Positions 1 through 6,379 are shown, numbered from the stretch's first letter. The stretch is 9,727 bases of DNA from Methanobacterium sp. (GCA_030539815.1 JAUNXM010000066.1:1-9727); one strand, 5' to 3'. Numbers and translations: made by a program. The notes: generated from the sequence alone by a model not told the origin.

Positions 1-767
1 CACTTGCGGTAGCCCGGGATGTGGCTATTAAATTAAATGCTACTTTGATACCAATTATGTCGGTTATCAATCAAGAAAGCATAAACATTGAAGCAGATTT
101 AATAGGTATTGTTTTTCCCATTTATGACTTTAAGCCTCCCCAGTTTATGGAAAAATTCATCTCCAAAATTAGAAATATTGAATCTAAGTACATTTTTGCA
201 ATATGCACGTATGGGATAACCCCATCTAAATCTTTAAAACATCTTGAGAAAACTATTAATTCCTTTGGAGGTCATTTATACCTTGGATTTGCAGTAGGAA
301 TGCCCCAAAACGGGTTAGGATCCGGTAAAATAACTGATGCACAGCAGGAGATGATGTTTAATAAATGGAAAACTAGGGTTGATGAGGTCTGTGATGACAT
401 TAAAAACAAGAAAATAGAGAAAATAGAGACGAGTATCCTATTTTTAAACATTTTAAAACCGGAGATCATAAAGTTATTTCCGGTTTATTTGACATTCTTG
501 AACCAGATGCTATTTAAAGGGATAGATTCACTGGCATTCACCTCCAATGAAAAATGCACAGGTTGTGGAACTTGTCAAAAGATCTGCTCCCAAAACAACA
601 TTGAACTAGTCAACAATAAACCATCCTGGTCTGATAGTTGCATAAATTGCTTTGCCTGTCTAAATTGGTGCCCTAGTAGGGCGATAAATCTTGGAAATGT
701 GGATCTGAGTATTAAAAATTATCATCACCCCGAAGTAAAAATTTCAGACCTGATCATTTCCCAATAA
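1..767 (+). CDS. EFR1-type flavodoxin / 2[4Fe-4S] ferredoxin fusion, 5' end outside window
   Basis: The reading frame is open from base 3 (L-A-V-A-R-D before the GTG at 21), so the GTG is an internal Val and the gene starts upstream of the window. L-A-V-A-R-D continues into a flavodoxin fold; the phosphate-binding T-G-N-S-type loop would lie just outside. A further flavodoxin strand is visible at F-A-I-C-T-Y-G. The C-terminal third holds two cluster motifs encoded at about 555-671: C-x2-C-x2-C-x3-C (CTGCGTCQKIC) and C-x2-C-x2-C-x3-C-P (CINCFACLNWCP), each suited to one [4Fe-4S] cluster. Such proteins (the EFR1 family, common in methanogens and clostridia) are presumed cytoplasmic electron carriers joining FMN to two Fe-S clusters; partners are unknown. 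The next gene lies 177 nt downstream, so they are probably not cotranscribed. The family call is confident, the physiological role is not. Confidence 0.9.
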   Translation, partial: LAVARDVAIKLNATLIPIMSVINQESINIEADLIGIVFPIYDFKPPQFMEKFISKIRNIESKYIFAICTYGITPSKSLKHLEKTINSFGGHLYLGFAVGMPQNGLGSGKITDAQQEMMFNKWKTRVDEVCDDIKNKKIEKIETSILFLNILKPEIIKLFPVYLTFLNQMLFKGIDSLAFTSNEKCTGCGTCQKICSQNNIELVNNKPSWSDSCINCFACLNWCPSRAINLGNVDLSIKNYHHPEVKISDLIISQ

Positions 768-944
768 ATAAGGAGCTTAACTGTAAAAAAAAGATTATAA
801 ACCCAATTAACTCTTTACATTTAAGGTTCCTAAGGAATTTCTAAATCCGTTAACTATGAGCATATCTAATAAAGAAACCAGATATGGGGCATGTTCAATA
901 ATAGAAAAAAATATTTTAGATAGGTAGTATTATTGTTAGAATAT

Positions 945-1487
945 ATGTTGCCCAGAATAATTAGTTCCATGGGACTAGTGCTCCTCATTTTTGGTGTTGT
1001 GGTTGTTTCTGGATGCACATCCAATGATGCGCTGGATAATGTTTATAAAACTGAATCTGATGGTTTAAAACATTATGCCAGTGACGGTATATCCTTTGAT
1101 TCCTTGAACAATTGGAATTATTATAAAATGGAAAATAACGCAAGTGATTACTTGTTTTCCATAGGCCGGGGACCTGGTGAAGAGATGGACTTTATTCATT
1201 TCTACTCTGGTAAATACAATGGAACTTTGTCAGAACACGTTAATTCGCTGAAAAATGAAATTATACTCCAGAATGGAGTTATAATATCTGAAAAAGAACT
1301 CAAAGTAGACGGTGTTCCAGCCTATCAAATTTCAGCTTTTAATCCCGAAAATAAGCAATTTTCAAAAACCTGGTTTATTAAAAATGGAACTATCTATACC
1401 ATTCACGCAGTTCCCGATCCTGGTAAAAATCTTACCAACATCGAAAAAGACTTGGAAATTGTTATCAACAGTTTTAAGATAATATGA
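945..1487 (+). CDS. PsbP-like lipoprotein, membrane-anchored
   Basis: The protein is about 180 aa. It begins with a short basic segment, then a hydrophobic stretch ending in the lipobox V-S-G-C (Cys 24 from the ATG at 945), so it should be lipidated and anchored outside the cytoplasmic membrane. The mature part opens with Y-A-S-D-G-I-S-F-D, the usual start of PsbP-like domains in methanogens, and ends with N-G-T-I-Y-T-I and a final amphipathic helix ending in I-N-S-F-K-I-I, also typical. Many N-x-T/S sites are present. PsbP-like lipoproteins are frequent in Methanobacteriales; no activity is known. The start is uncertain. TTG at 933 has a weak GGTAG element before it but adds an acidic N-terminus unusual for a signal peptide, and a TATA-like AATATTTTA at about 910-918 would put transcription start close to 940. 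ATG 945 is therefore preferred, and ATG 969 is possible. Confidence 0.82.
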   Translation: MLPRIISSMGLVLLIFGVVVVSGCTSNDALDNVYKTESDGLKHYASDGISFDSLNNWNYYKMENNASDYLFSIGRGPGEEMDFIHFYSGKYNGTLSEHVNSLKNEIILQNGVIISEKELKVDGVPAYQISAFNPENKQFSKTWFIKNGTIYTIHAVPDPGKNLTNIEKDLEIVINSFKII

Positions 1488-1489
1488 GC

Positions 1490-1505
1490 AAGTTAAAAGT
1501 AACTT
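1490..1505 (+). terminator. Weak hairpin just after the lipoprotein gene
   Basis: AAGTTA (1490-1495) pairs with TAACTT (1500-1505) around an AAAG loop and runs into TTTTATA, three bases after the lipoprotein stop. A 6-bp AT-rich stem with a short T-run is a weak terminator candidate. Position is its main support. Confidence 0.35.
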
Positions 1506-1536
1506 TTATATCCCTGGCAATGTTTGAAATAAAAAT

Positions 1537-1571
1537 TGAGATAAGTTATCTCAGGATAAGTGGGATCACTT
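1537..1571. repeat. Two adjacent inverted repeats in the lipoprotein-DUF5518 gap
   Basis: TGAGATAA-G-TTATCTCA (1537-1553) is a perfect 8-bp inverted repeat with a one-base centre. Five bases later AAGTG-GGAT-CACTT (1558-1571) forms a second, 5-bp dyad. Neither is followed by a T-run. They could be protein-binding sites or structures in the 3' UTR of the lipoprotein mRNA. The symmetry is seen directly; the role is inference. Confidence 0.5.
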
Positions 1572-1625
1572 GAATTCATTCCACGATAAAAATCTTTACC
1601 TATTTCATTGGCTCATAATACCAAA

Positions 1626-1677
1626 TTAATATATTTTGATTAGGAGAATTATTTAAATATTCTCCTTTTTCTGGTGA
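1626..1677 (+). promoter_or_regulatory. Promoter with palindromic operator-like site and SD for the DUF5518 gene
   Basis: A TATA-like TTAATATATT (1626-1635) would place transcription start near 1657. Over that point lies a near-perfect 25-bp palindrome with 8-bp arms AGGAGAAT (1642-1649) and ATTCTCCT (1659-1666) and an AT-rich centre. A TTTTT run follows, then the SD GGTGA (1673-1677), 5 nt before ATG 1683. A dyad over the start site suggests a repressor operator, but the same hairpin plus T-run could be an attenuator or terminator. Confidence 0.5.
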
Positions 1678-1682
1678 CTATA

Positions 1683-2087
1683 ATGGCAGATTGGAAAATT
1701 ATCGGACTAAGCGGACTGGTTAACGCAGTTCTAAGTATCATTTTTATTGTTATATTCTTCCCGCTCTTCTTTTTAGGCCCTTTTACCGGAGGTTTTTTAG
1801 CTTCTTACTTCAGTCAGATTTATGAGGAATATGCTAAGATGGATTTAAAAGATGGAGCTATTGCAGGAATAATTTCGGGAATGATTGGTGGTTTAATAAT
1901 CACTTTGATATTGATAATTGGATTTGGAGCCATAGAAGTGATTGTAAACTTGATTTCCCTTGAAATTGGCATAATACCTGGCGCTAACACCGTGGTGGCT
2001 GCCTATATTATTTTCCAGTTATCAATAATTATCAGCCTAATTCTAGGTGCCCTGGGCGGAGCCCTTGGGGTGATTGTCAAAAACTAA
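1683..2087 (+). CDS. DUF5518-type small integral membrane protein
   Basis: The 134-aa protein is strongly hydrophobic, with about four membrane segments: residues roughly 7-38 (two segments or a hairpin around F-F-P-L-F-F-L-G-P), 58-80, and 100-130. The conserved G-P-F-x-G-G-F-L-A-S-Y and K-D-G-A-I-A-G-I-I-S-G-M-I-G-G stretches match the DUF5518 family, which is widespread and often multicopy in Methanobacteriales and has no known function. Gly-rich helices (G-x3-G spacing) suggest tight helix packing. The start is ATG 1683 rather than GTG 1674, because GGTGA (1673-1677) sits at the proper 5-nt spacing and overlaps the GTG. The gene is monocistronic, with a palindromic site upstream and a convergent Rieske gene downstream. 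Confidence 0.85.
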   Translation: MADWKIIGLSGLVNAVLSIIFIVIFFPLFFLGPFTGGFLASYFSQIYEEYAKMDLKDGAIAGIISGMIGGLIITLILIIGFGAIEVIVNLISLEIGIIPGANTVVAAYIIFQLSIIISLILGALGGALGVIVKN

Positions 2088-2205
2088 GATTATCCCCAAG
2101 GATTCAAGGATTATAAGGTTCCAGAACATTTAAAGGATTAATCTTTAGAAGGGGAGTTTTTATTTACTCGGTTTCCATTAAAATTTGATTCATGCATTAC
2201 TAGTT

Positions 2206-2535
2206 TTAAAGGCTGATAAAGATTGCTTCATCTTTTATCTCAACCGGGTAACTATTCAGGTCACGTGAACCCCCACCAGTGACAAGTTTGAGAAGGCTTG
2301 AAACGTCTTTTACTAGTTTTCCAGTTTTAACATCGTACTGGGAACCATGTACTGGACAGATTATGGTATGATCTTCCAGTTTGCCAATAGGCAGGAACCC
2401 ACCCATATGGGGGCAGACCGCATCTACTGCATAAAAATTCCCACCAACATGGGCAATAAGTATATACCTATTTTTAACAAAAAAGCCTTTCATAGTATTT
2501 TCTAATACATCCGAAACATTACATACCTTTTCCAT
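2206..2535 (-). CDS. Rieske [2Fe-2S] ferredoxin-like protein
   Basis: This 109-aa, single-domain soluble protein has both Rieske cluster motifs: C-P-H-M-G-G (C41, H43) and C-P-V-H-G-S (C60, H63), with the usual flanking F-Y-A-V-D-A-V and Y-D-V-K-T-G-K. The two Cys and two His should bind one [2Fe-2S] cluster. It resembles the ferredoxin components of bacterial non-heme-iron dioxygenases and small-subunit nitrite reductase, but no oxygenase or reductase lies beside it, so it may serve as a general electron carrier. No signal peptide or anchor is seen, so it is probably cytoplasmic. ATG 2535 is chosen over TTG 2538, because the SD GGGGGA (2541-2546) stands 5 nt before it. The extension after the second motif (L-L-K-L-V-T-G-G-G-S-R-D) replaces the common G-P-A-x-x-P-L loop with a G-G-G-S-R version. 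Confidence 0.92.
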   Translation of the reverse strand: MEKVCNVSDVLENTMKGFFVKNRYILIAHVGGNFYAVDAVCPHMGGFLPIGKLEDHTIICPVHGSQYDVKTGKLVKDVSSLLKLVTGGGSRDLNSYPVEIKDEAIFISL

Positions 2536-2546
2536 CAAAATCCCCC

Positions 2547-3006
2547 TTTAATAAATCAAATAAATTCTCAAAGAAATTAATTAATTTAGAACATGTCTAC
2601 ATACCTTCCTTATCAATGGAATCAAAACCTGTTTAATATTATGATTTTTCTTCTTTAAACATCTAGGGATGGATTTCTTTAAAAAGGGGATTTTTGACCT
2701 AATCTCTCCCTCTTTTTCTTATCCATATAATGATTTGTCAAAACTAAAAACCTCTATAAATTAATATACCTACAATAACACCCATAGTAGTCAATTTTGC
2801 TTCTTAAAAAAATAGATATTACGATTTACTAGTATATATCCTGATATTCGAATAATCACCTTAAGGTTTTTTCCGGTTCATTATCATAGCTAGAAGGATT
2901 GCGTGTTTAAATATGTTGAGAGTTTAGTATAAGTTTCTCTAAAATTAAAAAAAAAATTAATAGAGTTTTTGAGCATTCCCGGTTAAAAAAAAATAAAAAA
3001 AATAAT
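2547..3006. other. AT-rich gene-poor intergenic stretch
   Basis: No credible protein gene was found here on either strand. Upstream of the Rieske gene is a perfect palindrome AAATTAATTAATTT (2575-2588), which may serve as its TATA region. A pyrimidine-rich run (about 2701-2724) and a TATA-like AGTATATATCC (about 2830-2840) are present without an ORF behind them. The best tiny ORF is 13 codons with no SD. The stretch nearest 3006 carries the A-runs that terminate the small membrane protein gene. A non-coding RNA is possible but not shown. Confidence 0.5.
2985..3003 (-). terminator. Oligo-T terminator of the 52-aa membrane protein gene
   Basis: Read on the minus strand, the bases right after the TGA at 3007-3009 give two long T-runs (six and nine T) split by a single A. 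A third T-rich run follows at about 2945-2957. Archaeal RNA polymerase terminates on U-tracts without a hairpin, so this is a strong terminator candidate for the small gene. Confidence 0.65.
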
Positions 3007-3165
3007 TCATTGGGTCATTAGGGCCACTACACCACCAATAAACAGCATGAATACTGAAAACCATGCTAACCAGTATACCAGGAATGGGAATATTAGAATG
3101 ATGATTCCAATAATAATAGCCATGGCTATCATACCCCCACCACTTGCTTGTTGTGTTTCAACCAT
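3007..3165 (-). CDS. Small (52-aa) hydrophobic membrane protein, hypothetical
   Basis: This short frame reads M-V-E-T-Q-Q-A-S-G-G-G-M and then about 40 almost entirely apolar residues, ending V-A-L-M-T-Q. The hydrophobic part forms two potential membrane helices (about 12-31 and 33-50), broken by F-P-F-L-V-Y-W-L-A-W. The polar N-terminus with a GGG hinge looks cytoplasmic. I do not recognise a family. Evidence that it is real: an ideal SD (GGGGGTGA, within 3171-3180) 5 nt before ATG 3165, a TATA box at the right distance, an oligo-T terminator directly after the stop, and clear codon structure. It is transcribed alone and divergently from the Rid gene. Aromatic Trp/Tyr residues fall near the expected membrane interface. 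It could be a subunit or regulator of a membrane complex, but nothing in the sequence says which. Confidence 0.8.
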   Translation of the reverse strand: MVETQQASGGGMIAMAIIIGIIILIFPFLVYWLAWFSVFMLFIGGVVALMTQ

Positions 3166-3224
3166 TATTTTCACCCCCTCTTAGTTTTAATCTTTGAATA
3201 TTAATCTTCTCAAGAGACAATCCC

Positions 3225-3232
3225 TATTTAAA
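3225..3232 (-). promoter_or_regulatory. TATA box of the small membrane protein gene
   Basis: On the minus strand TTTAAATA matches the archaeal TATA consensus. It predicts transcription start near 3203 and a leader of about 38 nt carrying the SD. The distance and the strong SD support each other. Confidence 0.6.
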
Positions 3233-3329
3233 TGGACTTTAGGTTATAATCAACATTTAAACAACCTAATTGGTATTTTTTTATTATATGGAAGTGAGTA
3301 CAAACTATGGGTATATTTGATTTTGAAAA

Positions 3330-3338
3330 TTTATTTAA
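3330..3338 (+). promoter_or_regulatory. TATA-like box upstream of the Rid-family gene
   Basis: TTTATTTAA predicts transcription start near 3360, giving an unusually long leader of about 105 nt before ATG 3467. That leader would contain a strong SD and a 7-codon ORF. No better TATA box lies closer to the gene, but AT-rich DNA makes such matches common. Confidence 0.4.
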
Positions 3339-3422
3339 GTTCCCCTTCTTTTAGCATTTAATTGAAATTTTTGAATATTGTGAACATTGGATAAATTAAC
3401 CTTTAGGAGGGGCGGCAAAAAA

Positions 3423-3446
3423 ATGAAAAACATGTTTTTTCAATAA
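3423..3446 (+). other. 7-codon upstream ORF in the Rid gene leader
   Basis: ATG at 3423 opens M-K-N-M-F-F-Q-stop. A very strong SD, AGGAGGGG (3405-3412), lies 10 nt before it, stronger than that of the Rid gene itself (GAGGAG at 3455-3460). The ORF contains the perfect palindrome AAAAACATGTTTTT (3426-3439). It ends 20 nt before the Rid start. It could be a translated leader controlling the next gene, or the remains of an older start region. Confidence 0.4.
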
Positions 3447-3466
3447 ATATGAGTGAGGAGATTCAC

Positions 3467-3871
3467 ATGGCAAAAATAGATTACATCAATCCAGAAAGTA
3501 TGGTTAAACCTAGAGGGTATTCTCATGCCATAACGGTTACTGGTAATCACCAGACCATTTACCTTGGTGGGCAAAATGCAGTTGATGAAAACGGGACTTT
3601 AGTAGGTAAGGATAGTCTCAGAAAACAAACAGAACAGGTTTTAACCAATATTGAGAAGATATTAGCAGAATCAAATGCTAAACTTGAGAATGTGATTAAG
3701 TTCAACATATACCTAATTTCAGGAGAGAACCCGCAAGAGGGATTCCAGGTTTTCCAGGAGAAATGGAGAGATAGTTCAAATTATCCAATTATAACGGTCT
3801 TATTTGTAGCTGGTCTCGGAAATCCAGATTGGTTGGTTGAAATAGATGGGATGGCAGTGCTTCCAGAATAA
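3467..3871 (+). CDS. Rid-family (YjgF/YER057c/UK114) protein, non-canonical
   Basis: The 134-aa protein has the full Rid fold: Y-S-H-A-I-T-V-T-G, the G-G-Q-N-A-V-D strand, the long helix Q-T-E-Q-V-L-T-N-I-E-K-I-L-A-E, V-I-K-F-N-I-Y-L, and the C-terminal L-V-E-I-D-G-M-A-V-L. Family members form trimers with clefts between subunits. RidA proper hydrolyses reactive enamine/imine intermediates and needs an Arg in the N-F-P-A-R-S motif. Here the matching stretch reads N-Y-P-I-I-T, so that Arg is Ile109, while the later Glu (V-E-I-D) is kept. The protein therefore probably belongs to another Rid subgroup with a different or unknown activity. ATG 3467 is preferred over the ATG at 3449, because GTGAGGAG (3453-3460) ends 6 nt before it. 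Cytoplasmic and transcribed alone. Confidence 0.9.
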   Translation: MAKIDYINPESMVKPRGYSHAITVTGNHQTIYLGGQNAVDENGTLVGKDSLRKQTEQVLTNIEKILAESNAKLENVIKFNIYLISGENPQEGFQVFQEKWRDSSNYPIITVLFVAGLGNPDWLVEIDGMAVLPE

Positions 3872-4065
3872 AATTTTCCCGATAATGGGAATAAATACCA
3901 GGGAGGCTGTTCAGCAATGTCTTAAGTGTCACCGGAAGCTCCCACAATGATCTTACTCCTTTACATCTAAAAGAGTTAATTAAGTCAGAAAGTAGTTTAG
4001 AAGTTTTAATATTTTTCTCAGATTTTCCCATGTATTTTAAAGTCATTTCCACAAGTTGGAGGGGA
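3872..4065. other. Gap between Rid and AhpD-like genes, with ambiguous coding-like frames
   Basis: Both strands are open here in register. The minus strand starts with GTG 4052, reads about 60 codons and then runs antisense through the end of the Rid gene, without an SD. The plus strand reads from about 3898 through L-T-P-L-H-L-K-E-L-I-K-S-E-S-S to a stop near 4096, with more natural codons but no start codon. I assign no function. It may be a decayed gene fragment or only an untranslated convergent spacer. Confidence 0.3.
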
Positions 4066-4682
4066 TTAAAAACTAGTAACCGGCCTTCTAAATAAACTGG
4101 AGATTAAAGCATGGATAACCGAAACAGGCATTAGAAATGTTCCTAACATCATTCTTAATTCATACCATAGGTTACTCCTTGGATCTGCTCTGCCCCTCAG
4201 CCGGTTGAAAAAAGAACTCCAGGGAATTCCATAGGCATTTCCCACCATTATGGTACGAATTGAGCCCAGGATGCCCCTGGCCCTACCCATTCCATATATT
4301 TCCACAATACGTTGCCATGACGCGGAGGTGGGGTTTCCACGGGTGTCGGCGTAGTGCTGGGCGAACATGACTGCTGCAAGTTCACCAGGAGCACATCATC
4401 CATGATTCCCCTGAGCATGTTCTGGATCTCTCCACTGGTCATCCCACTTTCCAGAGCCCTTTTGGAGTGGGCGTAAGAACATATGGCACAGCCATTAACC
4501 TCAGTCACCGTTAGCATGAGCCTTTCAATAAACCTTGAGCTCAGTTCCCGGTTCTTTTTAGCCCTGAACATGTATTTCATGGTTCGTATCCCATTATAGG
4601 AAATCCAGTAGGATTCCCTGACAGAGTAAAGCTTTCGGCCCAATTCGCTACCATTGTTTTTCTGTTTTTCAGTTACTTTCAT
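4066..4682 (-). pseudogene. Carboxymuconolactone decarboxylase / AhpD-like protein, split by a frameshift
   Basis: Two overlapping minus-strand frames together make one protein of about 205 aa. The first (from ATG 4682, SD AAGGAA at 4691-4696) gives the N-terminal half with the AhpD motif E-V-N-G-C-A-I-C-S-Y-A-H: Glu61, Cys65, Cys68 and His72, the redox Cys pair and proton-relay residues of alkylhydroperoxidase-like CMD proteins. Sense is lost after D-D-V (codon 4394-4392). The second frame carries on with P-G-E-L-A-A-V-M-F-A-Q-H-Y-A-D to F-R-R-P-V-T-S-F and the stop at 4066. One missing base at about 4389-4391 (in GTGCTCCTGG, minus strand) explains the break. Otherwise both halves look intact, so this is a recent mutation, a sequencing error or, less likely, recoding. 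If restored it would be a cytosolic peroxidase- or decarboxylase-like enzyme; the C-terminus has a hydrophobic helix (M-M-L-G-T-F-L-M-P-V). Confidence 0.88.
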
Positions 4683-4807
4683 GACAAGTTTTCCTTCAAA
4701 TTAGGTTTATGGTATGAAATATGGAACTATTAAAGCAATAAATTTTCAGGGTTGAAATATCATTCCTCCCCAGATTCATTATTATGAAACCCTAAGATTC
4801 AGTCGGA

Positions 4808-4863
4808 TTTATGTGAGTTCATAAAACTTTTTTTGGAAAAAATTCATAGGATTAGAGTCTAAT
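4808..4863 (+). promoter_or_regulatory. Dyad-rich promoter region of the 5'-nucleotidase gene
   Basis: TTCATAAAAC (about 4818-4827) is the best TATA-like box for the gene starting at 4882. It is overlapped by a perfect dyad TTTATG-N6-CATAAA (4808-4825). A second perfect dyad, ATTAGA-G-TCTAAT (4851-4863), lies near the expected transcription start. The minus-strand AhpD-like gene has its own TATA-like sequence at about 4730-4745. A regulator binding the dyads is inference. Confidence 0.4.
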
Positions 4864-4881
4864 AAATAATATGGGGTTGAA

Positions 4882-6324
4882 ATGATGGATGAAGATTTAA
4901 CTATTTTACAATTGAACGATAGCCATGCCTATCTGGACATACATCAGGAATTATTTTGGGATGGTGATCATGCTAATTATGGGTTAGCAGGAGGTTTCGC
5001 CAGGATTGCCACCATATTCAACAGGATTAGAGAGGATAATCATAATACACTGGCTTTTGATTGTGGGGATACTATTCACGGGACTTATGCTGCGGTGAAA
5101 ACCAAAGGGGAATCTTTGATACCTATCTTGAATTATTTAGACTTCGATGCCATGACTGCACACTGGGAATTTGCTTACGGGCCGGAACATTTCCTTAAAC
5201 TAACCAAAAAATTGAATTATCCCATGATAGCCATTAACTGCTACCATGAGTACAGTGATAAGCTTGTTTTCCCACCATGGATAATCAAAGAGATAGGCAG
5301 AATAAGGGTGGGGATTATAGGCATAGCTGCAACCATTGTTGATAAAGTCATGCCTGCTCAATTCAGCGAAGGAGTATATTTCACCATTGGAAACCAGGAA
5401 TTACCTTATTACATTAGAAAATTGCGAGATGAGGAAAAAGTTGATCTAATCATAGTTATTTCTCATTTAGGGTTCCCACAGGAAATGAAATTAGCCCAGG
5501 AGGTGGATGGTGTAGATATATTGTTAAGTGCACATACTCATAATCGGCTTTATAAACCGATCCTTGTGAATAATACCATTTTAATCCAATCCGGATGCCA
5601 CGGTTCTTTTATTGGAAGACTGGACCTAACCATATCTCATGGAACGGTGATCAAATTCCAGCACAACCTTATCACCGTATCTGAGGATATTAAACCAGAT
5701 CCTGAGGCTGATAATCTTGTTAATCAGGTTTTAAATCCCTATAAAGATGAACTGGATCAGGTGGTGGGTTATACAGATACCGGTCTTAACCGTAACACCG
5801 TACTGGAAGCAACCATGGATAATTTTCTTTTGAAAAGTCTTTTGAGAGAAACCGGTACCCAGATAGCTTTTTCTAATGGTTGGAGGTATGGTGCACCAAT
5901 ACCTCCAGGTCAGGTTACTCTAAATGATCTTTACAATATAATTCCGGTAAATCCCCCAGTTTCCACTGTGGAACTTACAGGGAAGGAAATTTGGACAATG
6001 ATGGAAGAGAATTTAGAGCATTTATTTTCAAGAGATCCATATAATCAGATGGGAGGATATCTCAAACGATGCATGGGTCTCAATTTATACTTTAAAGTGG
6101 AAAATCCCCCCGGACAACGTATTCAGGAATTGTTTATAAAGGGAAGAAAGATCAAAATGGATGAAACCTATCAGGCTGTCTATGTCACCAGCCAGGGGGT
6201 TCCTGATAAGTATGGTTCAAATAAGAACCATTTAGATGTGCACGCAATTGAAGCATTGCAGAATTATTTATCAGCAAGTAAATCAGTACAAGCAGAACTC
6301 CAGGGCACAATCATAGCCATTTAA
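4882..6324 (+). CDS. SoxB-like bifunctional metallophosphatase / 5'-nucleotidase, cytoplasmic
   Basis: The 480-aa protein has two domains. The N-terminal calcineurin-like metallophosphoesterase domain (about 5-270) shows L-N-D-S-H (Asp13, His15), D-C-G-D-T (Asp63), S-H-L-G (His195) and S-A-H-T-H (His218, His220), ligands for a dinuclear metal centre. The C-terminal 5'-nucleotidase domain (about 290-475) has F-S-N-G-W-R-Y-G and L-N-D-L-Y-N-I-I-P, used for nucleotide binding. The usual G-N-H-E is replaced by A-H-W-E (93-96), followed by F-A-Y-G, which is the pattern of SoxB-like members. No signal peptide is present; the first strand begins at residue 6, so the enzyme should act inside the cell, unlike most family members. 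Substrate is likely a nucleotide or other phosphoester but is unproven. GGGGTTGA (4873-4880) precedes ATG 4882 and ATG 4885; by spacing the second is slightly better. No sulfur-oxidation genes adjoin. Confidence 0.9.
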   Translation: MMDEDLTILQLNDSHAYLDIHQELFWDGDHANYGLAGGFARIATIFNRIREDNHNTLAFDCGDTIHGTYAAVKTKGESLIPILNYLDFDAMTAHWEFAYGPEHFLKLTKKLNYPMIAINCYHEYSDKLVFPPWIIKEIGRIRVGIIGIAATIVDKVMPAQFSEGVYFTIGNQELPYYIRKLRDEEKVDLIIVISHLGFPQEMKLAQEVDGVDILLSAHTHNRLYKPILVNNTILIQSGCHGSFIGRLDLTISHGTVIKFQHNLITVSEDIKPDPEADNLVNQVLNPYKDELDQVVGYTDTGLNRNTVLEATMDNFLLKSLLRETGTQIAFSNGWRYGAPIPPGQVTLNDLYNIIPVNPPVSTVELTGKEIWTMMEENLEHLFSRDPYNQMGGYLKRCMGLNLYFKVENPPGQRIQELFIKGRKIKMDETYQAVYVTSQGVPDKYGSNKNHLDVHAIEALQNYLSASKSVQAELQGTIIAI

Positions 6325-6379
6325 AAATACCTGTTTAAGTATTTTTCCATTCTCATCAACTCCATTAACATTTTTTTTT
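6323..6379 (+). terminator. Hairpin overlapping the 5'-nucleotidase stop, followed by a T9 run
   Basis: AAAAATAC (6323-6330) and GTATTTTT (6339-6346) form a perfect 8-bp stem with an 8-nt loop. It starts inside the TAA stop codon. A run of nine T follows at 6371-6379. Either element alone could terminate; together they make this a good terminator region. Confidence 0.6.

Noticed and set aside
272..469. Minus-strand 65-codon frame
   Set aside because: Antisense shadow of the flavodoxin-ferredoxin gene.
3890..3950. Short frame with C-L-K-C-H resembling a heme c motif
   Set aside because: Only about 20 codons, no SD or signal peptide; chance match.
3789..4052. Minus-strand 87-codon frame from GTG 4052
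   Set aside because: No SD, half of it is antisense to the well-supported Rid gene, and no recognisable motif; kept only as part of the ambiguous gap.
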